Positions 63,865 through 64,000 of a stretch of DNA of 64,000 nucleotides are shown here, one piece after another (the first letter of the stretch is position 1; every line of letters starts with the position of its first letter). The notes below the pieces were generated by a model. The model saw nothing but the letters and a program-made list of their open reading frames with translations. It was not told where the DNA came from and did not search any database. This stretch comes from an uncultured Christensenellaceae bacterium. Its GTDB lineage: Bacteria > Bacillota > Clostridia > Christensenellales > UBA3700. A program made the translations under genes and the position numbers. The stretch lies in the NCBI GenBank assembly GCA_944383895.1, contig CALWRH010000009.1:1-64000 (forward strand). The letters are read 5' to 3'.

Positions 63865-63956
63865 CTATAGATAATTATAACTGATTGACAATAAAGTTAG
63901 ATTTAACTATACTGATAGCGAAGGTTACAATATTTGTCGTGAGAGGAAAATAAAAA

Positions 63957-64000
63957 ATGAAGAAGTATTTGTCACTGATTTTGATTATTGCATTTATATT
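63957..64000 (+). CDS. Start of an exported protein gene, cut by window end
   Basis: ATG preceded by GAGAGGAAAATAAAA; the first 14 codons read MKKYLSLILIIAFI, a signal peptide start. Nothing more can be said of the product. Confidence 0.55.
   Translation, partial: MKKYLSLILIIAFI

Overview
The window looks like the chromosome of a spore-forming, gut-type member of the Clostridia (Bacillota). The evidence is strong AGGAGG ribosome sites, consensus sigma-A promoters, a spore protease (gpr), a SigH-like sigma factor, MrnC, ThyX, a two-half CHR transporter, feoA-feoA-feoB and Tn4451-type large serine recombinases. The genus cannot be fixed from this sequence.

Layout. (1) Bases 1-2980 are the right end of an integrative element: a tyrosine integrase cut by the window edge, two excisionase-like winged-helix proteins, an AbiEi-type antitoxin without a toxin, and an intact tRNA-Arg(CCT). 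The element ends inside the anticodon loop of a second tRNA-Arg(CCT), of which only the 5' half remains (2972-3012). (2) Bases 3.2-42 kb are chromosomal backbone: yqeY, P1 peptidase, citrate synthase with CHR transporter halves, M28 peptidase, an aminotransferase/FGGY kinase/two-aldolase pathway, mrnC-thyX-rlmB-sigH, mgsA, leuCDB, a GH2 beta-galactosidase, the feo operon with a divergent TetR gene, rpsT, gpr, murI, a lipoprotein with an XRE repressor and twin operators, tRNA-Glu with a degenerate repeat array, ppx, two tRNA-Met genes, and csoR with a P1B metal ATPase. (3) Bases 42.5-64 kb are a mosaic of mobile elements. It has three large serine recombinases plus the relic of a fourth, three copies (one broken) of a sigma-like HTH gene, two HUH rolling-circle initiators with iteron and origin-like repeats, truncated host genes (a WYL regulator and luxS), an Lsa-type ABC-F gene with a leader peptide, and many repeated structured non-coding elements.

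At 57.5-62.3 kb there is an A+T-rich foreign cargo block: a HIRAN protein, a UvrD-like helicase, a broken xseA copy, then a radical SAM/SPASM enzyme immediately followed by a 99-residue peptide. The peptide has two 7-cysteine repeats and an Asp-Cys tail. This pair reads as an uncharacterised RiPP-type maturase and precursor and is the strongest candidate for an undescribed system.

Other leads are: (a) a paired class II aldolase operon in which one paralogue has lost its metal ligands; (b) a two-hairpin element present twice with conserved loops and compensated stems; (c) an inverted-repeat structure upstream of every sigma-like gene; (d) a covarying structure upstream of the serine recombinases. 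All functional statements are read from sequence and family knowledge; no searches or folding programs were run.
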